A stretch of DNA of 64,000 nucleotides from Halorubrum sp. JWXQ-INN 858 (GTDB lineage Archaea > Halobacteriota > Halobacteria > Halobacteriales > Haloferacaceae). A program made the position numbers and the translations under genes. Of the stretch, positions 43,769 through 52,513 are shown one piece after another. Within the stretch, counting starts at the first letter, position 1, and every line of letters starts with the position of its first letter. The notes under the pieces were generated by a model that saw only the letters and a list, made by a program, of their open reading frames with translations, searched no databases and was not told where the DNA came from. Location of the stretch: NCBI RefSeq assembly GCF_009806985.1, contig NZ_WUAX01000016.1, positions 370,976 to 434,975 of the forward strand. Direction: 5' to 3'.

Positions 43769-46700
43769 TTACTTGTCGCCTATCTTTGTCGTGACATCCA
43801 TCCTGTTTTGATAGACACGGAATTCCGCACTATTTGACACAGCACCCGGAGTCTCAAACCGAGGTTCAATTTCTATTATTGTACTCAGAGAATGTGTAGC
43901 CAAGACAGTATTTGACGTTGTATCTACACCGCTTACACCTTCTATATCAGAAGGCGCGCCATTTGCACCGACAGAATCTACAGTTGTGTTTGTTTGGGTT
44001 GTGGTAGACGTATCTGGCGATCCTGTACTTGTAGACGTCAAATATGCCGAACCAATCGCCAGCGTCTCAACACCAGTTGTCATAGGTGCGCCATCGATCA
44101 CAGCTGGGCCCACCACAGCAGCAACTTCTTCGCCGACAAATGGGAGTTTCAGTATAACATTCGACGTTACACCACTACCGACTGTACTCGCCAGCGCACT
44201 CACACCCGGCGAGTGGGACAATGTCTCTATCGTTGCGAGATCTAAAGGATCTAGCTGTGCTCCAGCAGTGGCGCTGACTTGTGTCGTACCATGTATCGCT
44301 GTTGCCTGTACTGCACCTACGGGAGTACGTCTCAATGTGGATATTTCGGGAAGAGAAAGAGCTAGAGGTGTCCTACCGGAAATAGCGTTCGTTTGAGTAA
44401 ATCCTACGGGATCCAGTAGTGATCCAACTACATTGGTAGTGTATGACTGGACTGTTTTTATTCCCGCACTCGCCGGCACATGTGGGGTGACAATTCCACC
44501 TACGTCTGAATCAACTGACGAGGTTGACGTGGAGGTTGAGTAGGTGCCAATAGTGGATGGAGATTTTGAATGTGCGTTGGCCCCCATTGCTGTACTAGAA
44601 GTACTGCTCGGAGAGTGAGTACCTGGAGATGCTGTTGTAACGTCAGCACTAACAGAGCCCTGGGTAATCGTCGATGGGATCGTACCAGTGTTTTTCGCTG
44701 GGATTGCATCCATTCCCACCCGAATAGATGGGCGTGGTAACGTAGACTGTGCCCCCATTGTGGACACCTGAGCCGAAGGGGTGGATAACGCAGTTGAAGT
44801 GGGACTAGCTAAAGTCCCCGAGACGGGTGTTTGTAACGCTGCCAGGAGCTGTCCAATACTTGAAGTCGGCTCCAACGTCGACGTAGTTGATGTGGGTGGA
44901 ACAATCGTCGCTCCAACCATATCAAGCATATCTGATGTCCACCCATCTGGTTGGTGTGGGAAACTGGGGAACGTCGTAAAGGCAAGTTCATCCCATTGCC
45001 CCGTTGGAGTACCAGTGCCAAGGTAAGAGCCATCCGTCGTATCGTATTCGTGGACATCCCCAGTGTCGGCACTGGGTATGTGTAACACACCATCACCATC
45101 TACGTCGATCGCGCTAGCTTGGAGTGATGTTTCTATATCCCACTGTATTCCACCATCCCACGTGAAGGCACCAATTCGTGTACCTCCGGAGAATCCACTG
45201 TTTAGTACGAAGTAGATTGTCTCGCTGTCGTCGTTAACAATGAATCGTCGGCCTTCATGTCCGCTCGGTAACGACTGCGATTCAATCAGACTCCCATTTA
45301 CTCCATCGTACCGCCGGATCTCGTCATCGAAGACTAGCGTTACATCTTGGCTCCCATTAGTCCGAATTGGAGCCGAAACATAATCTCCGTCTGGCTCACC
45401 CAGTTCCTCAACCCCCCACAACGTACCACCGTCCCCTGAGTCTGGATCGTCCGGATTGACTCGGGCAAATGTAATCTCTGTATCCCAATCAGCGCTTCCT
45501 AGAACATACGCCCCACCCTCATCGTCAGCAACCGTTCTGTACGGTGCTGCACCAGGCATGGTTCCGGTGTTCCATAACTCTGAATCACCAGTTTCAGCGT
45601 CTAGCTTCTCGACGGTTCCATCATCTTCAACAGCGTACAGGTAACCATCTTCTCCAAGACTGATGTCATCGGCTGAGATGAACTGATCCCATTCGAACTC
45701 GCTGTCCGACTCAGGATCAACTTGCTCAATGAGGAAGCCTAGAGATTTATACAGCCGGCCGGCCGAATCCATCTCAATAGATCCACCATCTGCGTCGTAT
45801 TGGCCGTACTCTTGAGAGGACTCAACTTGGCTGAACGTTGTTACGAACGGCTCTGACGGTGTCGATTGTGCTGGTATTGGAGACACGGTTAGGGATTCAA
45901 CCACACTTGGTGGCTCCGGTGGCTCTTCTTCCACACCCCAGGTGTTGGGGAACGATGAAAATCGGGGGTGAGTGCTCATAGCGCGTGAGTCACTTGGTGT
46001 ACCATTCGCCCCCATGTCCCCACTCCAATCTTCGTTTAGATTCGAGTCTCTTGAGACAATGTTAGGACTATCGCTAATATAGATAACTCGTATATCACCG
46101 TTTACAAGCTTCGGCATGGCGTCAGAAGACGCACCATTGCTGAATGGGAATGTCTCTCTCTCTAGTGTGTTCCCATCATTTCCAACGATTGCTAACGAAC
46201 CACCGAACGTATCACCACTGCCTAGGTAGTAGTGTTCGTTGTGATCTCGCCACACAGTATCAGAGTCTGTAACAGCTGAGTCGTTAGTCCAGAGAATTCC
46301 CCCATCTCTGTCGTATTTTCTCAGTGCTCCATCAGAGTGGTAAACAACATACTGATCATCATCATCCCGAGTGACGGATGTTGGTGCACCACTAGTCTCG
46401 ATCTCGTTTACTATATCACCGGATGCGTGCCCAAACTCTCGAATCTGCGTGTTTGCGCCATCGATAGCAATGGAGATATTTCTGGAGCTCAGCGTGGACA
46501 CACCAAACACAGATCCACCAGGATCTACAGTCCAAACTTCTGAACCGTCTTCTTCGTCGTAACGTGTTACAGCATCATTCCCTGATAACACCGGAGACTG
46601 CTCGTCGCAGAATCCGATGTGCGAATCTGAATCAACGCCGTGAATTCGCCACAACTCATCAACGTCTTCCCCACCAGGCCCATCTAATTTTTGATATTTG

Positions 46701-46888
46701 GCAAAGAAGTTACCAGTAGCATCAGTGCCTAATATGTAGATATAGTCTGACGAAGCCTGCTGGACAGAATAGACATCTCCATCAACACCAAGGCTGTTGA
46801 AATTGGGAGAGAAGTGCCCGTCTGAAACACTAACGGCACTACCATTGAGGGCAAATAGATTTAGGTGAGTCTCTGCTTCTGCTGCCAT
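43769..46888 (-). CDS. Giant beta-propeller protein with Ser/Thr-rich C-terminus, possible adhesin
   Basis: A 1039-aa protein. Residues about 1-320 and about 345-655 each show PQQ-like blade patterns (GSEVWTVDPGGSVFGV, LRKYDRDGGILWTND, TVEKLDAETGDSELWNTG, RIGAFTWDGGIQWDIETS), suggesting two propellers. Residues about 670-1000 are Ser/Thr/Ala-rich with few charged residues, and a short charged tail closes it. It lies between the MuF and capsid modules, an unusual place for a fibre. Cell binding is an inference; it could also decorate the head. Confidence 0.7.
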   Translation of the reverse strand: MAAEAETHLNLFALNGSAVSVSDGHFSPNFNSLGVDGDVYSVQQASSDYIYILGTDATGNFFAKYQKLDGPGGEDVDELWRIHGVDSDSHIGFCDEQSPVLSGNDAVTRYDEEDGSEVWTVDPGGSVFGVSTLSSRNISIAIDGANTQIREFGHASGDIVNEIETSGAPTSVTRDDDDQYVVYHSDGALRKYDRDGGILWTNDSAVTDSDTVWRDHNEHYYLGSGDTFGGSLAIVGNDGNTLERETFPFSNGASSDAMPKLVNGDIRVIYISDSPNIVSRDSNLNEDWSGDMGANGTPSDSRAMSTHPRFSSFPNTWGVEEEPPEPPSVVESLTVSPIPAQSTPSEPFVTTFSQVESSQEYGQYDADGGSIEMDSAGRLYKSLGFLIEQVDPESDSEFEWDQFISADDISLGEDGYLYAVEDDGTVEKLDAETGDSELWNTGTMPGAAPYRTVADDEGGAYVLGSADWDTEITFARVNPDDPDSGDGGTLWGVEELGEPDGDYVSAPIRTNGSQDVTLVFDDEIRRYDGVNGSLIESQSLPSGHEGRRFIVNDDSETIYFVLNSGFSGGTRIGAFTWDGGIQWDIETSLQASAIDVDGDGVLHIPSADTGDVHEYDTTDGSYLGTGTPTGQWDELAFTTFPSFPHQPDGWTSDMLDMVGATIVPPTSTTSTLEPTSSIGQLLAALQTPVSGTLASPTSTALSTPSAQVSTMGAQSTLPRPSIRVGMDAIPAKNTGTIPSTITQGSVSADVTTASPGTHSPSSTSSTAMGANAHSKSPSTIGTYSTSTSTSSVDSDVGGIVTPHVPASAGIKTVQSYTTNVVGSLLDPVGFTQTNAISGRTPLALSLPEISTLRRTPVGAVQATAIHGTTQVSATAGAQLDPLDLATIETLSHSPGVSALASTVGSGVTSNVILKLPFVGEEVAAVVGPAVIDGAPMTTGVETLAIGSAYLTSTSTGSPDTSTTTQTNTTVDSVGANGAPSDIEGVSGVDTTSNTVLATHSLSTIIEIEPRFETPGAVSNSAEFRVYQNRMDVTTKIGDK

Positions 46889-46941
46889 TTTACTGTTGTA
46901 TATTGATATCCGAGTTATTCGTAGCGGGTACTATACGTAAA

Positions 46942-46951
46942 GCGACAAAAA
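46942..46951 (-). repeat. GCGACAAAAA word, one of four provirus copies
   Basis: Other copies are at 30171-30179, 37448-37456 and 47840-47849. All have the same orientation, reading TTTTTGTCGC on the minus strand. Three directly follow minus-strand stop codons, so they may mark 3' ends. Confidence 0.55.
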
Positions 46952-46958
46952 TCGAGCA

Positions 46959-47792
46959 TCAGTCGTCTACAATGGGAATCCAACTACAGCGACATCTGGG
47001 ATGGATCGGAATCCTGCCCCGTGCCTCCGCAAGCGTGTACGTGTTACCCTGCAGCGACGCACACGTCGGACACACCCGACTGTCGTCTGCTGTATGGTGC
47101 TCGACGTCGGCCTCCACCTCGGTGAAGCCTTCCGACTCAAACCGATCTAGCGTACCCTCAGCGTGGGCATGGATGATCTCAGTCTGCGACAGCGTTCGCG
47201 CTCGAGTCATGCCAATCGCGTCGACACGATCGTTGATTTCCCGAGCTGCCTTGCGCGGGTTCCACCCCTGAGAGATCGCGTTCGAGAGCTCTCGAGAGAT
47301 CTGGGTGTCCATCTCCTGGGTAATCCCTTCGAGGCCGTCGTAGGCTCGAGTGTATACCAGCTCGATCTTCGAGGAGTGAACTGGCTGGTTGAAGATGTCT
47401 TCCAAATCCTCGAATACCTGAGCATCGCTTCCTTGCTGGCGTATTTTGGCACCTGCGTCGGTGACACCCTTTGCGTACCCCTTCTGCACATACTGGGACG
47501 TCCAGTGTTCACCACGACGCACAGCACGCCCTTCTGCGGGTTCGAGTACTCCACCGTCAACTTGCTCTCGAAGCCACGCCTGGAAGCGCTGACGCTTCTC
47601 CGAGTCGGAAAGGAACTCGTAGTCGCGCGGATCCGGGGCACTGTTTTCGGCACTCTGGCGCCCAAGGTGAAGGACATCTAGTTCCTCGACAACTTGGCGG
47701 ACTTCACCTTTGATAGCGCGGAATCGTTTGTTAACGTCGCTACCGAAATTGTCTCGGAGCGTCTTCGTTTGTGTCGGATCTTTGGCTGGCAC
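46959..47792 (-). CDS. MuF-type head morphogenesis protein
   Basis: I choose GTG 47792, giving 277 aa, because upstream in-frame sequence overlaps the portal gene and lacks a better start. The C-terminal part has the MuF signature: MTRARTLSQTEIIHAHAEG, then CPTCASLQGNTYTLAEARG and IPIHPRCRCSW. These Cys/His residues probably bind zinc. MuF (SPP1 gp7-like) proteins sit inside the head next to the portal. It directly follows the portal gene. Confidence 0.85.
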   Translation of the reverse strand: MPAKDPTQTKTLRDNFGSDVNKRFRAIKGEVRQVVEELDVLHLGRQSAENSAPDPRDYEFLSDSEKRQRFQAWLREQVDGGVLEPAEGRAVRRGEHWTSQYVQKGYAKGVTDAGAKIRQQGSDAQVFEDLEDIFNQPVHSSKIELVYTRAYDGLEGITQEMDTQISRELSNAISQGWNPRKAAREINDRVDAIGMTRARTLSQTEIIHAHAEGTLDRFESEGFTEVEADVEHHTADDSRVCPTCASLQGNTYTLAEARGRIPIHPRCRCSWIPIVDD

Positions 47793-47877
47793 GTGTGGTG
47801 GGGGTGTGAGTATCGCTAGCGTCGAGTCGGTACTTCGGTGCGACAAAAACAGCAACAATCTGAGAGTCGAGTGGGCG

Positions 47878-49416
47878 TTAGGCCTCTGCCGTCTCGGAGT
47901 CGTCATCGGTGGACGTATCGAGCTCGACGTCGGCGCCGTCCCCAACCGAGTCGGGGGTGGCTGGCTCGCCATAGAGATCCTCGAACTCCGCCTGGACGTT
48001 CGCATCTGACTCATCCAAGTCGTACTCGAGCGTCGATTCCTCGGACGCCTCTACTTCGCCGAGATCAGGAAGGCCGAGTAGCCCACGCATCTCGTTGGCG
48101 GGGACAATGTCACGTGGACTTTCGCCATCACCTGATGCAGCCTCGAGTCCCTGCGCAAAGGTAGCGAATTCGTCGGCATCGAACCCTTCACGGCGCAGTG
48201 GGTTCTTTTCCCGTGGCTCTTCGATAGTCAGTTCAACGCTCGAAGCAACTTCGTCGTTATATCCGAGCTGCTCCGCTTTCTCGCGTAGAACCGGCGTGAA
48301 GATGTTCTGGAGCTTGTGCCGTTTCGCCTCAACACGGCGCTCGTACTGAGGAGTCTGCTCGCTTGTGACGTCTCGATTGATGTTGTCGGTGTGGGCAAGC
48401 TTGTACTTCGGAACCGGAAGTGCTGCGATGATTTCCTCAACGAGCCAATCGAGAAGCTCCTCGATTTCGGGTACATCCGACGATATAGTGCTCACGTCGA
48501 CGTCACCGGGGACGAAGTCCTTCTGATTCGCCTCCCAGTTTCCTTCCTTGTGCTCGTTCCGGTACTTCTTCATCTCCTCTTCAGGCCAGATACCTGCACG
48601 AGGGTTTTGGGCGTCACCGTTCGGTTCGCCAAGTGAGAACACCCACAGAGGGTACCCCTTCGAGTGAACTGCTTCCCCGACGTCGGAAATCATCCGATCC
48701 AACTCTGCAATCTCCTTCGAGATGGGCTCGATGGTGGAGTTCCCGAAGATGTCTGCAGTATCGGGATCATTCACCATCTTGATGACGTCATTCTGGCTCA
48801 GGTAGACAGTGTCCTTGTTGAAGGGGCCAGCAAGTGCGCCGTCGCCCCACTGTCCGTACGCTGCTGCTTCCCCAGTCTGCGTCAGTTTGACTCCACTAAC
48901 GTCCGCGTCGTCGGGGTGGACGAGGACTGCCTGTGAGTCGTAAGTGTAGGCCTCTACTGTACTGGGGTTAACGAGCCTGAACCCCCATGTTTCCTCTGGA
49001 GATTCTTTGGTGGGTACTTTCTCGACGATAGTCGTACCCCGAACCTCTTCGTGTATGACAGAGCCCTCGAGAATTTCAGCAAAGTCGCGGTTGGACTCGC
49101 CACCGACAATCGCTGCCGTCGAGAGCCACTCCTCAAGCTTTGCGACGAGCTCGTCACTATCGGCCGTGACGCGATACCCAGGTGACACCACGTCGTCGGC
49201 GTAGATGTTGATCCCACGCCGGACAAGTGGATTCGATCGATACTGCTTCCAGTAGCTCTCGATATCCCCCTGATCCGGCCCGACTTTGTTGACTTCGCCA
49301 CTGGTGGAGAAGTGGCCGTAGTCACCAGTATTCTGCTTTGTCTGTGGATCTGCCGTAGAGAGAAACGCCTCACGGGCCTGTTTCGTTCGGTTGCGAATTC
49401 TGTCTGAGAGACTCAT
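47878..49416 (-). CDS. Portal protein
   Basis: A 512-aa protein between terminase and MuF. It has portal-type blocks: VRRGINIYADDVVSPGYRV, a clip region with NTVEAYTYD-like strands, NDPDTADIFGNSTIEPISKEIAELDRMI, and PVPKYKLAH before the stem. It forms the dodecameric DNA gate of the head. The last 50 residues are acidic. The start ATG at 49416 follows the terminase by 27 nt. Confidence 0.88.
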   Translation of the reverse strand: MSLSDRIRNRTKQAREAFLSTADPQTKQNTGDYGHFSTSGEVNKVGPDQGDIESYWKQYRSNPLVRRGINIYADDVVSPGYRVTADSDELVAKLEEWLSTAAIVGGESNRDFAEILEGSVIHEEVRGTTIVEKVPTKESPEETWGFRLVNPSTVEAYTYDSQAVLVHPDDADVSGVKLTQTGEAAAYGQWGDGALAGPFNKDTVYLSQNDVIKMVNDPDTADIFGNSTIEPISKEIAELDRMISDVGEAVHSKGYPLWVFSLGEPNGDAQNPRAGIWPEEEMKKYRNEHKEGNWEANQKDFVPGDVDVSTISSDVPEIEELLDWLVEEIIAALPVPKYKLAHTDNINRDVTSEQTPQYERRVEAKRHKLQNIFTPVLREKAEQLGYNDEVASSVELTIEEPREKNPLRREGFDADEFATFAQGLEAASGDGESPRDIVPANEMRGLLGLPDLGEVEASEESTLEYDLDESDANVQAEFEDLYGEPATPDSVGDGADVELDTSTDDDSETAEA

Positions 49417-49443
49417 TAATTAATATTAGAAATCTGATGTTTA

Positions 49444-50967
49444 CTAGTATGAGAAGAAGCCGTAGCCAGCGTTCTCTTCCGAACCGGCGTTCATTCCCCA
49501 CGCTGCAAGCGACAATGCGTCAAGCAAGTCGGGCGAACGCCCCATCTTGTCCGACTTCTTCAGCTCAGACTTCGACGTCGCCGTCCACGCCTGCGCACTC
49601 CGAGTCGACTTCTCAGTAAACTCGATGTGGCGGGATGCAGCTCGGAGCTCGGAGGCGAGATCAGAGCCACGTTCGATGGCACCCTCGTCGAGCCACTCAC
49701 CAAGTTTGCCGAGCGCCTCTGAGCGTTGGTTGTAGTACTTCGACGGCTCTCGAGCATTCGAGCCACCCTTGAAGCGAGTGACATTGTACTTGGTGTCGAG
49801 CTCGTCGGCGACTCCGCTCCCCTCGCCGACTGCGTCGATAATAACGGGGACTCGGGTGTCATTAACTGCGTCTTCGACGAGTTGCTTGTTGACTCGATGA
49901 TCCCCAGGAGCCTCGACGTCGACAAGAACATCGGCACGCTTGTCGGTGATCCCGATGACGACGGTTCTGTCGTCACCGCCACGGGCGATGTCGACGCCGA
50001 ACGCCCCGTAGTCGGGAGCGACGACATCGTCACCGTTCCATCGTCCCTCCGCACTAGCGACGTCGTTCGCGTAGAAGGGGCGGACACTCTCAGTTCCATC
50101 ATCAGGGATGGCGCCAAGTCGGCGTCGAACCCAGCGCTCGTCGAGCCCGTCCTTCGTCGGGCGGAGTATGCCGTCCTCGTCGGCCTCAACGTGCGACATG
50201 GCCTCCTCAACGTCGGGAAGATCGTCGTTGTTCCAGAGCGCGTAGTCCTCGTGGAGCTGTTCGAGCCCGACGAGGCCGGGTATCTTCGCACCGTCGTCGA
50301 GTCCCGCCTCGACGCGGACGTTGTTGGAGTCGAACGAGGAGAAGTTGATACTGTGGTAGTTGTCCCCCGCGAGGAGATCGTACATCGAGTTCGCTTCCGA
50401 ACGGGGCGGATTGCCGATGACGAGGAACCTGTCGTTGTCGTCCGTCACTGAGGAGCGGGCTGATTCAATTACTTTCTTCCCGACTTCGGGCTTGTCCGCC
50501 TCGTCAACGATGACGAGCATCTTCTCGGAGTGGCGCCCTTCGAGTGAACCAGGGTTCGTCGTCGAGATCGCGCGGAACGCCTTGCTCGGGTGATCGTCGA
50601 ACTCGATGCGGGGAGGCGACTCCTTCATCGTCCCTGGCAGTGGAAAGCCACGTTCTCGTGCATCCTTCAGCAGCGACTTCATCTCGCTCCACACTGTATC
50701 CGACATCTGGGCGTACGATCCCGACGTCATCATCACCGAGCCGTGCGGGTTGCAGTAGAGGAACGCAAGGTTGAGAACGGCGACAGCGTAGCTTTTCCCC
50801 ACACCATTGCCCGACATGATGACGGTGTTCTTGTGCTGGGTGACGTCGCCGAGAATTCGAGTCTGCGTGTCTGCGAGGTTGAGATTGAGAACCGTCTCCG
50901 CGAACCGAACGTACCGCTGCTCGCCCTCGACGAACAGCTGCAGGTTGTTCACAGACTCAGCGGGCAT
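49444..50967 (-). CDS. Terminase large subunit
   Basis: A 507-aa motor. Walker A is GNGVGKS at residues 53-59 and Walker B is MLVIVDEADKP near 145-155. The coupling motif region VIGNPPR follows. The C-terminal nuclease has GVDIARGGDDRTVV with the first catalytic aspartate, and PVIIDAVGEGSG with the second. It pumps and cuts viral DNA into the head. An inverted repeat lies between it and the small subunit gene. Confidence 0.94.
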   Translation of the reverse strand: MPAESVNNLQLFVEGEQRYVRFAETVLNLNLADTQTRILGDVTQHKNTVIMSGNGVGKSYAVAVLNLAFLYCNPHGSVMMTSGSYAQMSDTVWSEMKSLLKDARERGFPLPGTMKESPPRIEFDDHPSKAFRAISTTNPGSLEGRHSEKMLVIVDEADKPEVGKKVIESARSSVTDDNDRFLVIGNPPRSEANSMYDLLAGDNYHSINFSSFDSNNVRVEAGLDDGAKIPGLVGLEQLHEDYALWNNDDLPDVEEAMSHVEADEDGILRPTKDGLDERWVRRRLGAIPDDGTESVRPFYANDVASAEGRWNGDDVVAPDYGAFGVDIARGGDDRTVVIGITDKRADVLVDVEAPGDHRVNKQLVEDAVNDTRVPVIIDAVGEGSGVADELDTKYNVTRFKGGSNAREPSKYYNQRSEALGKLGEWLDEGAIERGSDLASELRAASRHIEFTEKSTRSAQAWTATSKSELKKSDKMGRSPDLLDALSLAAWGMNAGSEENAGYGFFSY

Positions 50968-50985
50968 TGCGACAAGAATCAGTTC

Positions 50986-51025
50986 TTAACCAACATGCGC
51001 CATCAGCGGGGCAATTGTTGGTTAA
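50986..51025. promoter_or_regulatory. Inverted repeat TTAACCAACA/TGTTGGTTAA, copy 2
   Basis: Arms at 50986-50995 and 51016-51025 enclose a 20-nt loop. It fills the gap between the small and large terminase genes. Its arms are identical to copy 1 at the other end of the late module. Confidence 0.75.
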
Positions 51026-51043
51026 ATTCTACAGAGGATATCG

Positions 51044-51481
51044 TCAGTCGTCAGCTCGATCAGTTGCGTCAGAAATAGCGTCCATCCAGGACTCCGAGGC
51101 CTCCGCCTTGCGCATCTCGGGGCCCTCTTTGAGAAGTCCGAGACGCTCAAGCTCGGACGTGGTGTCACTCATAATTCGAGAGTACACCTGATTGGCCCGA
51201 TTCGACTTCTCAGTCTCGTCGAGAAAATCGTTCGTGAGAATGTACTCGTTCGCTCGCATTCGCTTGATAGTGTCGAGGGCGATGTTTTCAATCGCACCTC
51301 GTTCGTAGGCTCCAACCTCAGCCTCGTCCGGGAAGCGCTCAATCAAGTCGACAGCAACATCAACGAGCATTCGCTCTTCGTGATCCGTGAGGTTGTCCCG
51401 CAGATTCTGTTTCTTCTGGAAAAGTCCATGAGTAACCGCGTTATCGTTGCCCTCTGGGGCACCAGCATTGTTATCAGACAT
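51044..51481 (-). CDS. Terminase small subunit
   Basis: A 145-aa protein directly before the large subunit. The N-terminus GAPEGNDNAVTHGLFQKK is typical of small terminases that begin with a basic linker. A helical core (HEERMLVDVAVDLIERF, YERGAIENIALDTIKRMRANEYI) and an acidic tail follow. It selects viral DNA for packaging. The call rests on pattern and position. Confidence 0.78.
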   Translation of the reverse strand: MSDNNAGAPEGNDNAVTHGLFQKKQNLRDNLTDHEERMLVDVAVDLIERFPDEAEVGAYERGAIENIALDTIKRMRANEYILTNDFLDETEKSNRANQVYSRIMSDTTSELERLGLLKEGPEMRKAEASESWMDAISDATDRADD

Positions 51482-51505
51482 AGTCTATGTAGATCTCAAA
51501 CGGCA

Positions 51506-51607
51506 TCAGTCGTGTCCGCCAGTCTTTGCCCGGTAGCGTGCCAGCAGTGCCTCGTTCTCGAAGACACGGTTGCACTCCGAGCAATGGGCGAAGAGCTCGT
51601 CACTCAT
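51506..51607 (-). CDS. 33-aa zinc-finger-like protein
   Basis: MSDELFAHCSECNRVFENEA begins this short frame, which overlaps the stop of the preceding 52-aa gene. It resembles a single C2H2 finger (C-x2-C-x12 then H) with one histidine replaced by tyrosine. Stop-start overlaps on both sides support its reality. The function is unknown. Confidence 0.5.
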   Translation of the reverse strand: MSDELFAHCSECNRVFENEALLARYRAKTGGHD

Positions 51608-51758
51608 TGATCGGTTGTTCCTCTAGGAACTGCGAGATGCTGTCCCCAGAGACGTCAGCCACATCGCACCCGGCTTCGCCCGCCCATTCTTCAAGGAATT
51701 CAGCGTGTTCAACAGGTATTCGAGCTTCAATCAGAACGTCCTCAGTGTAGTCAGTCAT
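51600..51758 (-). CDS. 52-aa acidic protein
   Basis: The frame starts MTDYTEDVLIEARIPVEHAE and ends EEQPINE. It is coupled to the zinc-finger-like gene by an 8-nt overlap. Its helical acidic pattern is usual for small haloviral proteins. No family is recognised. Confidence 0.5.
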   Translation of the reverse strand: MTDYTEDVLIEARIPVEHAEFLEEWAGEAGCDVADVSGDSISQFLEEQPINE

Positions 51759-51776
51759 TAGTAGGGAGTCCACAGA

Positions 51777-52088
51777 TTACTGCGCGCCGATCTTCGTCCG
51801 CTTCGTGAGGGGATGGAGTCCACTGAGTTCAGCCTCACACGGCTCACAGAGCGTCACAGCGTTTGCGCGTTTCTGTCCGACGTTGGCGTCAACTTCGTGG
51901 ACAACAAGCGCCTCGGTGCTCTCACACCGGACACACTGTTCGTCGTCGCGAGCTCGGACTTCGGACTCGAATTCCGATGGTGCAGGCTGCACCTCGCCAT
52001 CGTTTGCCACGTCACAGTGGGCCTGGTGGGCGCCGATACCACGCTTATCGAACGACTCACCGCAGTACTCGCAGACAATCTCAGTCAT
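51777..52088 (-). CDS. Zinc-finger/HNH-like protein near terminase
   Basis: A 103-aa protein from ATG 52088. A finger CEYCGESFDKRGIGAHQAHC lies at the N-terminus. An HNH-like part follows: RDDEQCVRCESTEALVVHEVD, then NAVTLCEPCEAEL. The second histidine of the HNH core is glutamate (VHEVD), and the final histidine is also absent (CEPCEAEL), so nuclease activity is doubtful. HNH proteins beside terminases assist cos cleavage and packaging. It overlaps the 96-aa gene upstream. Confidence 0.7.
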   Translation of the reverse strand: MTEIVCEYCGESFDKRGIGAHQAHCDVANDGEVQPAPSEFESEVRARDDEQCVRCESTEALVVHEVDANVGQKRANAVTLCEPCEAELSGLHPLTKRTKIGAQ

Positions 52089-52371
52089 CTCCCAACACCG
52101 CGAGTTCCGTCCGTGTCTGGACGGTGGCGATTTCGATCTCGTCGTCCTCGAATGCGTCTTCGAGTCCATCCATGTCGAACGACACCTGGGTGGAGACGTA
52201 CGAGACATCGTCGTCACCAAGTTCGGCGACTTCGGAGACGATAGACTGCGCAGCTGTCTCTGCAACAGTCAGCGACGCCGTCTCAGTCGTCTCGAAGGCG
52301 TCAAGTTCGATTGGAACCTCTACTTCGTATGTATTCAACGCGACATCGTCGAGTGGATCAGTAGCAGACAT
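52081..52371 (-). CDS. First gene of the late module, acidic protein
   Basis: A 96-aa acidic protein (NTYEVEVPIELDAFETTETASLTVAETAA). It overlaps the HNH-like gene by 8 nt and follows the composite element at 52437-52480. No family is recognised. Being first in the late operon, it may be regulatory or packaging-related, which is only contextual. Confidence 0.6.
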   Translation of the reverse strand: MSATDPLDDVALNTYEVEVPIELDAFETTETASLTVAETAAQSIVSEVAELGDDDVSYVSTQVSFDMDGLEDAFEDDEIEIATVQTRTELAVLGDD

Positions 52372-52436
52372 TGGATAGCAACCTCAACTCTCGATCAAGA
52401 AGAGATAGAGAGGGAGAGAGTCGTCGACAACTCGTC

Positions 52437-52480
52437 TGGTACTATGTTACCCACGATAGTAATACTTCACAGCCAGATAG
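52437..52480 (-). promoter_or_regulatory. Composite late element upstream of terminase operon
   Basis: TGGTACTATG (52437-52446), ACTTCAC (52464-52470) and AGATAG (52475-52480). The first two words are spaced exactly as at 43699-43732. On the minus strand GTGAAGTATTA could include the BRE/TATA of the late promoter. Confidence 0.65.
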
Positions 52481-52513
52481 GTAGCGACGGCGACGAGTTG
52501 GAGGGAAGTCGGC

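Noticed and set aside
43769..46888. Diversity-generating retroelement variable region in the giant virion protein
   Set aside because: No reverse transcriptase and no template repeat found in the window.
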